Shown in pieces: positions 54,101-62,635 of a stretch of DNA of 64,000 nt. How positions within the stretch are numbered: the first letter of the stretch is position 1; every line of letters starts with the position of its first letter. This DNA is from CAJXQU01 sp965223825. Lineage in GTDB: Bacteria; Pseudomonadota; Gammaproteobacteria; CAJXQU01. The notes under the pieces were generated by a model, which saw only the letters and a list, made by a program, of their open reading frames with translations, was not told where the DNA came from and searched no databases. Made by a program: the position numbers and the translations under genes. Location of the stretch: assembly GCA_965223825.1 (NCBI GenBank), contig OZ245018.1:992001-1056000 (forward strand), read 5' to 3'.

Positions 54101-54711
54101 ATCAGTGTCCTCAAATTTACCTTCTGATTCGTTAAGTCTTCTAAATTATCGGGTGTATCAATGTCATGCACGGCCTCTCGCATGGGCAAACTGATCACCT
54201 TATTTTGTTCTGCATTGATTAATTTTTTTGCACCACTATCCCCGCTTAATGCGCACAATTGCGGAAAGAACACTGCTGGGAAAATAGCGGGCACGCCAAG
54301 CGTTTTTGCATATTCGCTAGCGATAATTCGGTTTGGGTTTTGTTGATGGAGTGAAATGAGATCCTTCAGTGAACTGACTTTTAATAAAGGCTGATCGCAC
54401 AATAAAATCATTGCGGCTTTTGTTTTAATCGGTAAATTATTGATGCCTGCACAGATCGATGAAGCAATGCCATGTTGCCAGTCCGGGTTTATCACCACTT
54501 TTGTTTGGTTTAGATTCGTTTCATTTTGAATAATTTCAGCTTGCGACCCTAAAACAACAAGAACATTTTCAGTGACCGTTCGAGCGAGGTCTACAGCATG
54601 CTCAAGCAATGAAACATCATTCCATTTTGCCAACTGTTTAGGTGATCCAAAACGTGATGAACTGCCAGCGGCGAGGATGATGATATGGACACAATCAAAC
54701 GTATTATTCAT
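54097..54711 (-). CDS. MocA-like molybdenum cofactor cytidylyltransferase
   Basis: A 204-aa nucleotidyltransferase: IIILAAGSSSRFGSPKQLA at the N-terminus, DWQHGIASSICAGINNL, MILLCDQPLLKVSSL. Proteins of this type make the cytosine dinucleotide form of the cofactor for hydroxylases such as the one encoded here. Confidence 0.87.
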   Translation of the reverse strand: MNNTFDCVHIIILAAGSSSRFGSPKQLAKWNDVSLLEHAVDLARTVTENVLVVLGSQAEIIQNETNLNQTKVVINPDWQHGIASSICAGINNLPIKTKAAMILLCDQPLLKVSSLKDLISLHQQNPNRIIASEYAKTLGVPAIFPAVFFPQLCALSGDSGAKKLINAEQNKVISLPMREAVHDIDTPDNLEDLTNQKVNLRTLI

Positions 54712-54734
54712 CGTAAGAAATCGTGATTATCTGA

Positions 54735-55832
54735 TCATGAATTTATCGGTGCATTTTTTTGAGATAATAAGCCGCCATCTCGTTTGCTTGTTACCGCCTG
54801 AATTTCTGCGATCACAGATAAGGCAATCTCTTCTGGAGAACGCGCGCCGATGTCTAAGCCTGTTGGCCCATAAACACGATCCTGAATGTTAATTGACTCT
54901 TCTTTGAGAGTTTCTAATAGACGATCGCGTCGTTTTGCCGGACCGAGCAAACCGATGTAAGGAATATTGCAATTTGTGATCATTTTTAAATAACGTTCAT
55001 CGTAATCAATGCTGTGCGTCATTAAGATCAGTGCGTCGAATTGATCGAGCTGTAATTTTTCGTTGAGAGCGGAGGGCGTTAAGTTGATCAAATAATCCAC
55101 GCTAGGGAAGCGTTCGGATTTAATAAACTCCTCACGATGATCGACAACGGTAATCTGCCAGCCTAATAATTTTGCAAACGTGGTGACGGAAACAGCGTCT
55201 GGCCCGGCACCGATGATCAGCAATTTAAACGGTGGTTTTAATAAATCATAAAAGACAGTGACCTTTTTCCCGTCAATGATATGCTCAGCTAAAAGGGGGG
55301 TATCTTTTTCAAGAACGTCTTGAGCCGATTGATAAAATATCTCATCGCAAGCGGACTTTTTTTGCAATGTGTTATTAGTGCTGCTGTTTAAAAAGACACT
55401 CTCACCCGCTTTAAACTGATCGTGATCCGACTCGCAATAGGTGATCAGCACGCCGGACTGCTCGTTCTCAATACCTTCTTGAACAAGATCAAAAGGTGTG
55501 TGTTGATTATTCTTTGTGACGGCTTGTAGTAAAACACGTACCGCGCCATTGCAGCCTAAGCCCAAACCCCAAATCGCATCTTCCGGTGAGCGCATATCGT
55601 AGAAAACAACTTTTGGTTTTCCACTGGCTAAAACCGCTGCGGCATGTTCATTTAAATCGGACTCAAAACAACCTCCGCCAAGGAGACCAGTGAATTCGCC
55701 ACTTTCTGCGATCAACATTCGTGCGCCGGCTTTTTGATAAGTCGAGCCCATAGTTTCAATGATGGTTGCGAGTACGTAATTTCCTGAAAAGTTCTTTATA
55801 TGGTGATAACTCTTAGCGAGTTGGTTCGACAT
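54735..55832 (-). CDS. XdhC/CoxI family molybdenum hydroxylase maturation protein
   Basis: A 365-aa protein. The N-terminal XdhC domain (YVLATIIETMGSTYQKAGARMLI; LLGGGCFESDL) is followed by a Rossmann-like domain (LLIIGAGPDAVSVTTFAKLLGW; the DHREEF motif; YIGLLGPAKRRDRLL). XdhC proteins bind sulfurated cofactor and insert it into the hydroxylase. It is the first gene of the operon xdhC-mocA-iorA-iorB, with GGAG upstream. Confidence 0.92.
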   Translation of the reverse strand: MSNQLAKSYHHIKNFSGNYVLATIIETMGSTYQKAGARMLIAESGEFTGLLGGGCFESDLNEHAAAVLASGKPKVVFYDMRSPEDAIWGLGLGCNGAVRVLLQAVTKNNQHTPFDLVQEGIENEQSGVLITYCESDHDQFKAGESVFLNSSTNNTLQKKSACDEIFYQSAQDVLEKDTPLLAEHIIDGKKVTVFYDLLKPPFKLLIIGAGPDAVSVTTFAKLLGWQITVVDHREEFIKSERFPSVDYLINLTPSALNEKLQLDQFDALILMTHSIDYDERYLKMITNCNIPYIGLLGPAKRRDRLLETLKEESINIQDRVYGPTGLDIGARSPEEIALSVIAEIQAVTSKRDGGLLSQKNAPINS

Positions 55833-55968
55833 TCAACACTCCATCTTAATGTCTCAAGAAAGGTACCGATATTTTATACCGATTGGTTCATTTTAATTGT
55901 TGCGCCACTACTGTAAATAGGCTAAAAAGAGAAACACTGTTGCAATATAGCAATAATAGAGGTGTGAA

Positions 55969-56868
55969 ATGTGGGTCGGGCTTGAGGAGTTTTTCCAAGT
56001 AATAGAGCAGGGGAGTTTTACGGCTGCGGCGAAAGTGATGAACGTTTCAACATCCCATGTTAGCCGACATGTGGGGCAACTGGAAAAACGTTTGGGCGTG
56101 ATCTTGATCCAACGTTCAACGCGAAAAATCAGTTTAACCGATGCGGGACACCAATATTTCGCAAATCTAGAAACGATCCGACATGAATTAACCTTGGCGA
56201 ATGATCAGATCCAAGGGAATCAAAAAATTCCAAAAGGTCCGATCACGATTTCAACAGCGGGGAATTATGCTGCACAAATTATTGCGCCCGTGATCGCAAA
56301 ATTCACAAAACAATATCCTGCAGTGAGTATTCACATGGATTTCACCTACCGAAATGTGAACCTTATTGAGGAGGGAATCGATATCGCGATCCGTTTTGGG
56401 CCAATGAAAGATTCAAAATTGATCGCAAGAAAACTGGTGGAACGGACAATGGTTCTTGCGGCGAGTCAGGCTTATGTTGATCAGCGTGGTGAGCCAATAT
56501 CGCCTTATGAACTCTCTCGACATAATTGCTTAACGTCGTTCACGAATAAATGGCGATTCCAGTTTGAGGAAAAAATAAAAGAGATCAAAGTTGACGGAAA
56601 CTGGAGCAGTAATAATGATGACGCCGTTCTCTCTGCCTGTCGGGAAGGGTTGGGGATTGCCTATGTTGCGAAGGATATGATCGAGAACGATATTAAAGAG
56701 GGGAGGTTGCAGTACATTTTGTATGATTATCGGACGGATAATAATCCGACGTGGTTAGTCTATCCCCGAAAAGATTTAATGCCATTACGTGTGAGAATGT
56801 TTATCGACTATCTGCTTGAATCTTTTCTTTCTCAAGAGAAACTAACGCATTTAACGACATTGTCGTAG
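55969..56868 (+). CDS. LysR-type transcriptional regulator
   Basis: A 299-aa regulator with an N-terminal winged helix (FFQVIEQGSFTAAAKVMNVSTSHVSRHVGQLEKRLG) and a periplasmic-binding-like effector domain (about 90-295). It diverges from the xdhC operon across 136 bp, which suggests it controls that operon. GAGGTG lies just upstream of the ATG. Confidence 0.92.
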   Translation: MWVGLEEFFQVIEQGSFTAAAKVMNVSTSHVSRHVGQLEKRLGVILIQRSTRKISLTDAGHQYFANLETIRHELTLANDQIQGNQKIPKGPITISTAGNYAAQIIAPVIAKFTKQYPAVSIHMDFTYRNVNLIEEGIDIAIRFGPMKDSKLIARKLVERTMVLAASQAYVDQRGEPISPYELSRHNCLTSFTNKWRFQFEEKIKEIKVDGNWSSNNDDAVLSACREGLGIAYVAKDMIENDIKEGRLQYILYDYRTDNNPTWLVYPRKDLMPLRVRMFIDYLLESFLSQEKLTHLTTLS

Positions 56869-57379
56869 TTTCATTTCATTTAATTTTTATAAGACATAAT
56901 GTCGAGTTACTAGTATTCGAATCTGTTTTGATCATTTATAGCAAGATGAGTTATTCATTGTCGTATTTGTCAGTATTATTTTTTTCTTCTTTATCTTCGT
57001 TGCGTTAACCGATCGTGCAGGTTTAGCTCGATAATTGTTGAATCCTTCCTCTGATTTCGTTGATCGAATTTCACTTCTATAGTCTCGTCTATGAGACAAA
57101 TTTCTTATTCGTTATCCTGACGGATTGAGATGAATAAAATTCTTCGCTAACGGAATTAAACTTGTTGACGCGGATTCAACGCAACATACCAGAACAATCC
57201 TGCTCACGATCCATCATGTCATGCGCGCGTAGAGAGCGCGACCCGAGAGGTGGGTTATTCCGTTGCCAGGGCAACAACCCTACGTTGTGTTTTACTCGGT
57301 AAAAACAAGCTTCTGGGCTAATTAGGTGCGGGTTTAGCGTGAAGATGGCTCCCGATAAGACCGATTTCTTTAAATGCGA
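56869..57379. other. Gap of about 510 bp between the LysR gene and the iron operon
   Basis: AT-rich at first, with no gene-like frame; later it holds the hairpin cluster described separately (57223-57300). Nothing else is recognised. Confidence 0.5.
57223..57300. ncRNA. Candidate structured RNA or hairpin cluster
   Basis: Consecutive pairings: CGCGC / GCGCG (57224-57228 with 57236-57240, 7-nt loop); then CCGAG (57243-57247) with CTCGG (57295-57299), enclosing GGGTT / AACCC (57252-57256 with 57276-57280) and GTTGC / GCAAC (57262-57266 with 57271-57275). The nested stems look non-random. They match no RNA family I know, and the strand is uncertain. Confidence 0.35.
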
Positions 57380-57408
57380 TTGAGAACGAGAGTCGTTCTC
57401 ATTATAAT
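57380..57408 (+). promoter_or_regulatory. Fur-box-covered promoter of the PepSY iron operon
   Basis: A -35 TTGAGA (57380-57385) and a -10 TATAAT (57403-57408) are exactly 17 bp apart. Between and over them lies a perfect 8-bp inverted repeat GAGAACGA / TCGTTCTC with a 3-nt spacer (57382-57400). This matches the Fur box consensus in 13 of 19 positions. Fur with iron would block the promoter directly. It lies 44 bp before the first ATG. Confidence 0.85.
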
Positions 57409-57451
57409 CAATGTATCTTACTTTTTACACTCAGACGAAAAGGCAGAAAGC

Positions 57452-57571
57452 ATGATCATGTCTAACCAACCAGCAAGCCAATGGGACAGAAGTGTGGGGG
57501 CAGCGATCTCCTTGTTTAAAGCCTATTGGAAAAATCAGGATGGCGTCACTAAGAGAGGAAGCTACGCATGA
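57452..57571 (+). CDS. 39-aa protein at the head of the Fur-controlled operon
   Basis: A 39-aa polypeptide (MIMSNQPASQWDRSV ... RGSYA), not hydrophobic enough for a membrane span. AAGG lies 8 nt before the ATG. Its stop overlaps the next ATG by 4 nt, so it is clearly translated in the operon. I do not recognise a family. It could be a small iron-stress protein or a leader for coupling. Confidence 0.65.
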   Translation: MIMSNQPASQWDRSVGAAISLFKAYWKNQDGVTKRGSYA

Positions 57572-57867
57572 CTGATCACGCAACATCATTTCGTTATTTA
57601 TCATCGGGACGGTTTTGGATGGCAGGCCCGGTTACGCTAATTATCGCTGTCTTTATTATGGCTGCGATGTCTTTGTGGTTTCCTAAGGGGCAAGCGGGAA
57701 TTGATCATTTGGTTTTCCCGTTAGTGCTGTTTCCACTGATTTGGGCGACAGTATTTTTTTATGTGGTACTGGACAGACATTTAAAACGAGTTGGCCTCGT
57801 CATGCTACTGCTTTTTCTTATGAATGGATTACCGGTGATCGCCTCGGTATTAGGGTGGATTAAATGA
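57568..57867 (+). CDS. Small membrane protein of the siderophore operon (DUF3649-like position)
   Basis: A 99-aa protein with three hydrophobic helices (about 16-36, 45-65, 73-93). Its size and position before a PepSY gene match the small membrane proteins (DUF3649 class) found in siderophore-uptake operons. The family label is positional and tentative. It is coupled to both neighbours by ATGA. Confidence 0.6.
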   Translation: MTDHATSFRYLSSGRFWMAGPVTLIIAVFIMAAMSLWFPKGQAGIDHLVFPLVLFPLIWATVFFYVVLDRHLKRVGLVMLLLFLMNGLPVIASVLGWIK

Positions 57868-59534
57868 TCAAGGTTGCGCAGGACACAACTCGACGTTTAT
57901 TGGATATTCATGGTTGGTCAGGTGTGCTGTTGGGCCTGGCGTTGTATGTGGTGGTGTTCACCGGATCGATCGTGGTTTTTACACACGAAATTGGTGTTTG
58001 GTCTGCCAGCGGGAATGCGTTAGAGGATGCCTTATCGCAATCGCTCGATGCAAAGCTGATTGAGTTGGCTGAACAGGTGCCGGAGCAATACCGTGAAGAA
58101 GCGGGCATCTGGCAGAATTCAGCAGGGCACATCATTGCTAACTTTCATACGCATGAAAAACAGGAAAAAGGGCCGCCTCGTGAGATAGGTACACGATTCG
58201 TGATTGATCCAAACTCGTTGGAAGTGATCAGTAAGCATGAGGGTTATCTTGATGAAATGCCCGTGATTAGCAGTGGAGCATTGGAAGAGTTTTTTGTTCA
58301 CCTGCATATTAATCTGCATGCGCCCGATCCTATCGGTTTGTATCTAACAGGAATTCTTGGTCTGGTCTTATTGATTTCTGCCATCTCTGGCGTCATTTTG
58401 CATCGGCATTTGATCAAAGATATGTTTTTATCGCCACGCCTTTCGAATCGATTACTCAACACGCGTGATCGACATAATCTTGCTGGTACATGGGGGGTTC
58501 CATTTTCAATTATTCTGGCTTTCACGGGTGCTTTTTTTAGTTTTGCTACCACCTTGGGGTTGCCTGTGATTGCTATGACAGCATTTGGTGGTGATCAGGA
58601 AAAGGCGATTGAGACTATAATCGGCATTCCACCCGCTGAAGATCCGACCCCTTCCGCCTTTATCGGTATCGATACGATCGTTGCACAAGCAAAGCAGGAG
58701 GAGATAGCAGGTAGTTCACCACGATTTATTTCCGTATTGCATTGGGGCAGAGCGGATGCCGCTGTATTAACTACACATAGTCCATCTCCTGAGAATATCT
58801 TTTTTTCCAATCATCGTTTCGATGGGGTAAGTGGTGAATACCTCGGAGAAAAACCCACATTAGGCACGGAATCATCTGCGGGCGGTGTTTTATTCGGACT
58901 GATGCGTGTGCTGCATTTTGGCTGGTTTGCGGGGTTGCTGTCGAAGATTATTTGGATCTCGCTTGGCCTAGCAACCTGTTATGTTACCTTGACAGGCTTG
59001 CAACTCTGGGTACAACGACGGGAAGCAAAAACATCTTGGAATACACTATCCGCGTTAATTAGCATCATTGGTTACGGAACTCCCATCGCTATGATCAGCG
59101 CTGCACTGGGTTTCTTTATCGCCTCGGCAAGCCTGCCTGATCGGATGCATGATTGGACTGTTGATGGTTTTTTGATCGGATCAGCTTTAAGTTTCCTCAT
59201 TGGTTTTCTCTTTTATCGTCTCGGATTAACGCAACGTGTTTTCCAACAGATAACTGGCTTTGGTTTACTGCTCCTACCAATCGTTCGGATTATCACATCA
59301 GGTCAAGGCTGGGGGACAAACCTTGCAACGGGTAATGGCGTCGTTGTGGGGATGGACATCGCATTTCTTCTCACGGGTATTTTATTTCTAGCATTAAGCT
59401 TTGGCGTTGTGCGTGAAAAAGTGTTCAGCAAAGAAGCGAGACAGTCAGATATTGAAATGTCAGATCAAGAAAAAACACACTCCCCGGATCAAGCAAGTCT
59501 TACTGAGACAACCGTAATTAGAGGTGAAGGATGA
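57864..59534 (+). CDS. PepSY-associated membrane protein, iron-regulated (PiuB-like)
   Basis: A 556-aa protein. The start TRRLLDIHGWSGVLLGLALYVVVFTGSIVVF is the first helix of PepSY_TM proteins. A periplasmic loop (about 40-150) precedes HLHINLH, and the GVPFSIILAFTGAFFSF helix follows. Further helices lie around 355-380, 395-420, 435-455 and 485-510. PiuB-type proteins are thought to take part in ferric-siderophore reduction or release. The operon promoter has a Fur box. Confidence 0.87.
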   Translation: MIKVAQDTTRRLLDIHGWSGVLLGLALYVVVFTGSIVVFTHEIGVWSASGNALEDALSQSLDAKLIELAEQVPEQYREEAGIWQNSAGHIIANFHTHEKQEKGPPREIGTRFVIDPNSLEVISKHEGYLDEMPVISSGALEEFFVHLHINLHAPDPIGLYLTGILGLVLLISAISGVILHRHLIKDMFLSPRLSNRLLNTRDRHNLAGTWGVPFSIILAFTGAFFSFATTLGLPVIAMTAFGGDQEKAIETIIGIPPAEDPTPSAFIGIDTIVAQAKQEEIAGSSPRFISVLHWGRADAAVLTTHSPSPENIFFSNHRFDGVSGEYLGEKPTLGTESSAGGVLFGLMRVLHFGWFAGLLSKIIWISLGLATCYVTLTGLQLWVQRREAKTSWNTLSALISIIGYGTPIAMISAALGFFIASASLPDRMHDWTVDGFLIGSALSFLIGFLFYRLGLTQRVFQQITGFGLLLLPIVRIITSGQGWGTNLATGNGVVVGMDIAFLLTGILFLALSFGVVREKVFSKEARQSDIEMSDQEKTHSPDQASLTETTVIRGEG

Positions 59535-59794
59535 ACAATGAGATCGCGACGTTAATGGCGCTTACAGTAAGCCTTCTATGCTTGTTATATCTTCGTAATA
59601 CTGATCCAAAACGACGGAGAGTTTATCGACTACCGGTATTGGAAAAAGCTCGCTGGCCAAGTCTTGGCTGGCTTCTGTGTTTATTGCCCGGTGCTGTACT
59701 TCTTTATGCAGAGAACTACGCGGCGCTGATTATGTGGTTTGCGGCTTTGTCTGTTGTTGGCTGGAGTATCGCGCTACCCAAACCTAAGGCATAA
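59531..59794 (+). CDS. DUF3325-like small membrane protein
   Basis: An 87-aa protein with three hydrophobic stretches and a basic loop (TDPKRRRVYRLP). Its pattern (LGWLLCLLPGAVLLYAENY ... WFAALSVVGWSIAL) and place after the PepSY gene fit DUF3325. It overlaps the PepSY gene by ATGA. Confidence 0.7.
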   Translation: MNNEIATLMALTVSLLCLLYLRNTDPKRRRVYRLPVLEKARWPSLGWLLCLLPGAVLLYAENYAALIMWFAALSVVGWSIALPKPKA

Positions 59795-60259
59795 GTTGTA
59801 TTGATTTCTTTTTTGCAAGATTCACTTGCTAACCAGACATTGCGAGTTGCTTCTAAGAATGTCAGGTTAGGTTGGGTGATATTGAATTCACCATTATACG
59901 TTTTACCGAAAATATTCCTGAGTTTACCTAACCGGTTACACAATAAATCCGTCAATATATGTTTAACAGATGCTTGCTGATCATCGACATGATGGATCGT
60001 ATTAAGAATTGATACGATGACATGATGTTCCAGACTTGCGTTGATTATGACGATTAGAAAATCGTTTGCTGATGAGGCGAACGCGCATTTATGAGTTTTC
60101 TATCAATAACAAAAATTCATGTATAGAGATAAAAAAAAGACCCTCCTGATTCTTCAGTGAGGGTCAACGTCTCTTGGTTAGAAGTTTGTGTGTTTAAAAA
60201 AAACGGATTAATTATTAAAAGTGAGATGTGATGATCTAGTTTGTCTTCCTAGTATCTTC
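59795..60259. other. Gap of 465 bp between convergent iron genes
   Basis: It holds the receptor terminator at 60131-60165. Apart from that and a small CGATT / AATCG hairpin near 60055, no gene or repeat is seen. Confidence 0.5.
60131..60165 (-). terminator. Rho-independent terminator of the TonB-dependent receptor gene
   Basis: Read on the minus strand, an 11-bp stem (GACCCTC with GAGGGTC plus CTGA/TCAG, one bulged base) is followed by eight Ts (A-run at 60131-60138 on the plus strand). It lies 95 bp past the receptor stop. Confidence 0.88.
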
Positions 60260-62347
60260 CTAAAAGGAGTAACTCACGCTTGCAGTGGCATTGAATGGCT
60301 CACCCGGGTAAACGAGGCGAGCTAATCCCCCTTGCGCTGACTCAATATATTCTTCATCGGTGATGTTATTTAAGTTGAGTCGCATACGCCACTTTGCATT
60401 GTGCGCGTAGGTGACACCGGCATTCAGTAATGTAAAGCTTTCCAATTTCGCTGTGTTGTCATACGTGGCGTAGCGGCTGGCAACGTGTCGAATTCCAGCT
60501 CCGAGCGTCCATTTTGGAGCAATATCATAATTCGCCCAAAGCGACACGGTGTGACGAGGGGCATTGATCAATTCTTTACCTGGGTTGCTGCCCTGGTCTT
60601 CTGTTTTGAGATAACCATAACTCGCGATTAGATCTAATTTAGGCAGAACTCGTCCGATCAAATCAATTTCAACCCCGTGACTTTTTTGCTTGCCACTACT
60701 GAGAGATGCAAAAGGATTTATTGGATCAGCAAGCGCGACGTTATCTTTTTTAATATCAAAATAAGCAAGGTTTAATTTAAGTGCTTCGTGCATGAAATAA
60801 GATTTAAAACCGATTTCATAACCTTTTCCTTCTTCAGAGTCTAACAATGCACCCTGACTATCCCGTTGTGTCGCTGGCGTGAATGATTCCGAATAATTCA
60901 AATAAATCGCATGCTGATCAGTGATGGAGTAGATAAGGCCGATCTGCGGTAAGAGTACGGAATCGTCGACTGCAGCAGAATATGAACCGCCATCGCTTGT
61001 TTGCGAATGATCTTCATAACGTAAGCCGAGATTAATTAATAAGTGATCCGTTAAAGAAATGGCGTCCTGAATAAAAATACCGCGCCGTTTCACATAATCC
61101 CCATCACCCGTGTAGACAAATGAATTAGGGTAGAGTGACGTGTCGCATGCATCACCGGGTTGAGCTGGATAGACAGGCGTAGTTGAAAAATTGAGTAAAC
61201 TTGGTGCCGTAGGATCAAAGCAACCATCATAGTCAGTAAACGCATTACTGATATCAATACCTGTGCTTACTCTATGTCTTATTCCACCTGTTTCAAAATC
61301 ACCTAAAAGATTAAATTGAATTGTTTTTTCGTCATACTCTGCTGATTGATTTGCGACAAAACGGGTATAGTTCGGGGCTGAATAATTGGACGGAAGCCAC
61401 AGATTGCCATAGTCGAATCCACCGTCGAGATATCGTGCTCTGATATTCGCAGACCAATTATTATTAAATGCATATTCAACATCAAAACCAACAATAAGTT
61501 GATCCGTCACAAACTGATCATCCGGATGAGTATTGACCCATTCAAGTGGTGCAACAGCTTGTCCGTTTGCATCGATAGCGGTGCCCATATCATTTTGACG
61601 TTTGTCATCGGTGTATTCAGCAAACATTGTTAATGTTGCTTTCTCAGTCAGATCAATGGACGCACTAGGCGCGATAAATTTCCGTTTATTGTGATGAGTA
61701 AAATCTCGCCAACCCGGATCATCATCGTAGACGCCGATCAGACGATAGCGAACCGTTTCTTCATCATTGAGCGTTCCTCCAATATCCAGTTTTGGGTTGA
61801 TCGCACCATAACGGTTGGTCTCAAAAATAATCTCACCCTGATCCTGTCGTTGAGGCCGTTTGGATGTCATGCTGATCAAACCACCAGGGGAGTTCGCTCC
61901 GTAAAGCAAGGAATCCGCCCCTTTTAAAACTTCCAATTGTTCCATATTGAAAACTTCAGGATTACTTATGGATTCGCGAAATTTAAAGCCATCGGTAATG
62001 AGTGTTTTAAATTCAAAACCACGAATGGAAAATTCATTATCTCGCCCGTCGCCAGTGCCAACATACACAAGGTTAGGTGAGTAACTGACGATCTCTTCAA
62101 TAGAGGTGGCTTGGATATCGTCAATTAATTTTCGATTAAAAACCTGAACGGATCGCGGCATTTCATCCACACTGAGTTGTGAACGTGAAATGGTGGCCGA
62201 TTTCGAGGTTTTGTAAGACGAGTCTTCGTTCTCGCTGATAACGGTAATTTCTTCAAGATTTTTTATTTCCTCTGCATGAACAGAAGGCATCATGATTAAG
62301 CCGACATTGATTAGTACTGACAAGGACGATAATAAAGAATTAGACAT
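60260..62347 (-). CDS. TonB-dependent siderophore receptor
   Basis: A 695-aa outer-membrane receptor with a signal peptide (to VHAEE), a plug domain (RSQLSVDEMPRSVQVFNRKLIDD ... LLYGANSPGGLISMTSKRP) and a 22-strand barrel ending in a C-terminal aromatic (SVSYSF). The siderophore-receptor pattern is clear: VRYRLIGVYDD, LNLGLRYEDHSQTS, NYSESFTPATQRDS, KGYEIGFKS. The ATG at 62347 follows a GGGGGGAAA ribosome binding site; an upstream TTG is less likely. A Fur-like box lies 36 bp upstream of the ATG. The ligand is not deducible. Confidence 0.95.
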   Translation of the reverse strand: MSNSLLSSLSVLINVGLIMMPSVHAEEIKNLEEITVISENEDSSYKTSKSATISRSQLSVDEMPRSVQVFNRKLIDDIQATSIEEIVSYSPNLVYVGTGDGRDNEFSIRGFEFKTLITDGFKFRESISNPEVFNMEQLEVLKGADSLLYGANSPGGLISMTSKRPQRQDQGEIIFETNRYGAINPKLDIGGTLNDEETVRYRLIGVYDDDPGWRDFTHHNKRKFIAPSASIDLTEKATLTMFAEYTDDKRQNDMGTAIDANGQAVAPLEWVNTHPDDQFVTDQLIVGFDVEYAFNNNWSANIRARYLDGGFDYGNLWLPSNYSAPNYTRFVANQSAEYDEKTIQFNLLGDFETGGIRHRVSTGIDISNAFTDYDGCFDPTAPSLLNFSTTPVYPAQPGDACDTSLYPNSFVYTGDGDYVKRRGIFIQDAISLTDHLLINLGLRYEDHSQTSDGGSYSAAVDDSVLLPQIGLIYSITDQHAIYLNYSESFTPATQRDSQGALLDSEEGKGYEIGFKSYFMHEALKLNLAYFDIKKDNVALADPINPFASLSSGKQKSHGVEIDLIGRVLPKLDLIASYGYLKTEDQGSNPGKELINAPRHTVSLWANYDIAPKWTLGAGIRHVASRYATYDNTAKLESFTLLNAGVTYAHNAKWRMRLNLNNITDEEYIESAQGGLARLVYPGEPFNATASVSYSF

Positions 62348-62382
62348 TTTCCCCCCGGGGCGCTTTTTATGCAAATGCTAAT

Positions 62383-62401
62383 GCAAATGATAACCAATAT
62401 C
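62383..62401 (-). promoter_or_regulatory. Fur-like box upstream of the siderophore receptor
   Basis: Read on the minus strand, GATATTGGTTATCATTTGC matches the 19-bp Fur consensus in 14 positions. A possible -35 TTGATA and -10 TAGCAT lie around it, 17 bp apart. Further AT-hexamers (ATTAGCATTTGC) continue toward the gene. Confidence 0.7.
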
Positions 62402-62568
62402 AATAAAAGGCTTGTTGTGGTGAATTATTCACTAAAAGACCAATGGATATGTGGTAGCGATGAAGATCTAGGGATTTTGTCGTTCTCGAATCGACTGGAA
62501 CAAGCAGCAACGTGGGATTAGAAAATCAGTAGACGAGGTATTAAGGAAAAGTGCTGTAATACGGAGAG

Positions 62569-62620
62569 AAGAGGATAGTTTCTGAATTTTTGAGTACAAA
62601 AAATTAAAAACTATCCTCTT
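62569..62620. repeat. Long perfect inverted repeat, possible bidirectional terminator
   Basis: The 13-bp arms AAGAGGATAGTTT (62569-62581) and AAACTATCCTCTT (62608-62620) are perfect. Inside is a second stem AATTTTT / AAAAATT. The whole makes a hairpin of about 52 nt, 16 bp past the second receptor stop. It may terminate that gene. Confidence 0.6.
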
Positions 62621-62635
62621 TGGTCAGGCAGTGTC

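Noticed and set aside
59716..59955. 79-codon minus-strand frame near the DUF3325-like gene
   Set aside because: It overlaps a coupled, well-placed plus-strand gene and lacks any motif.
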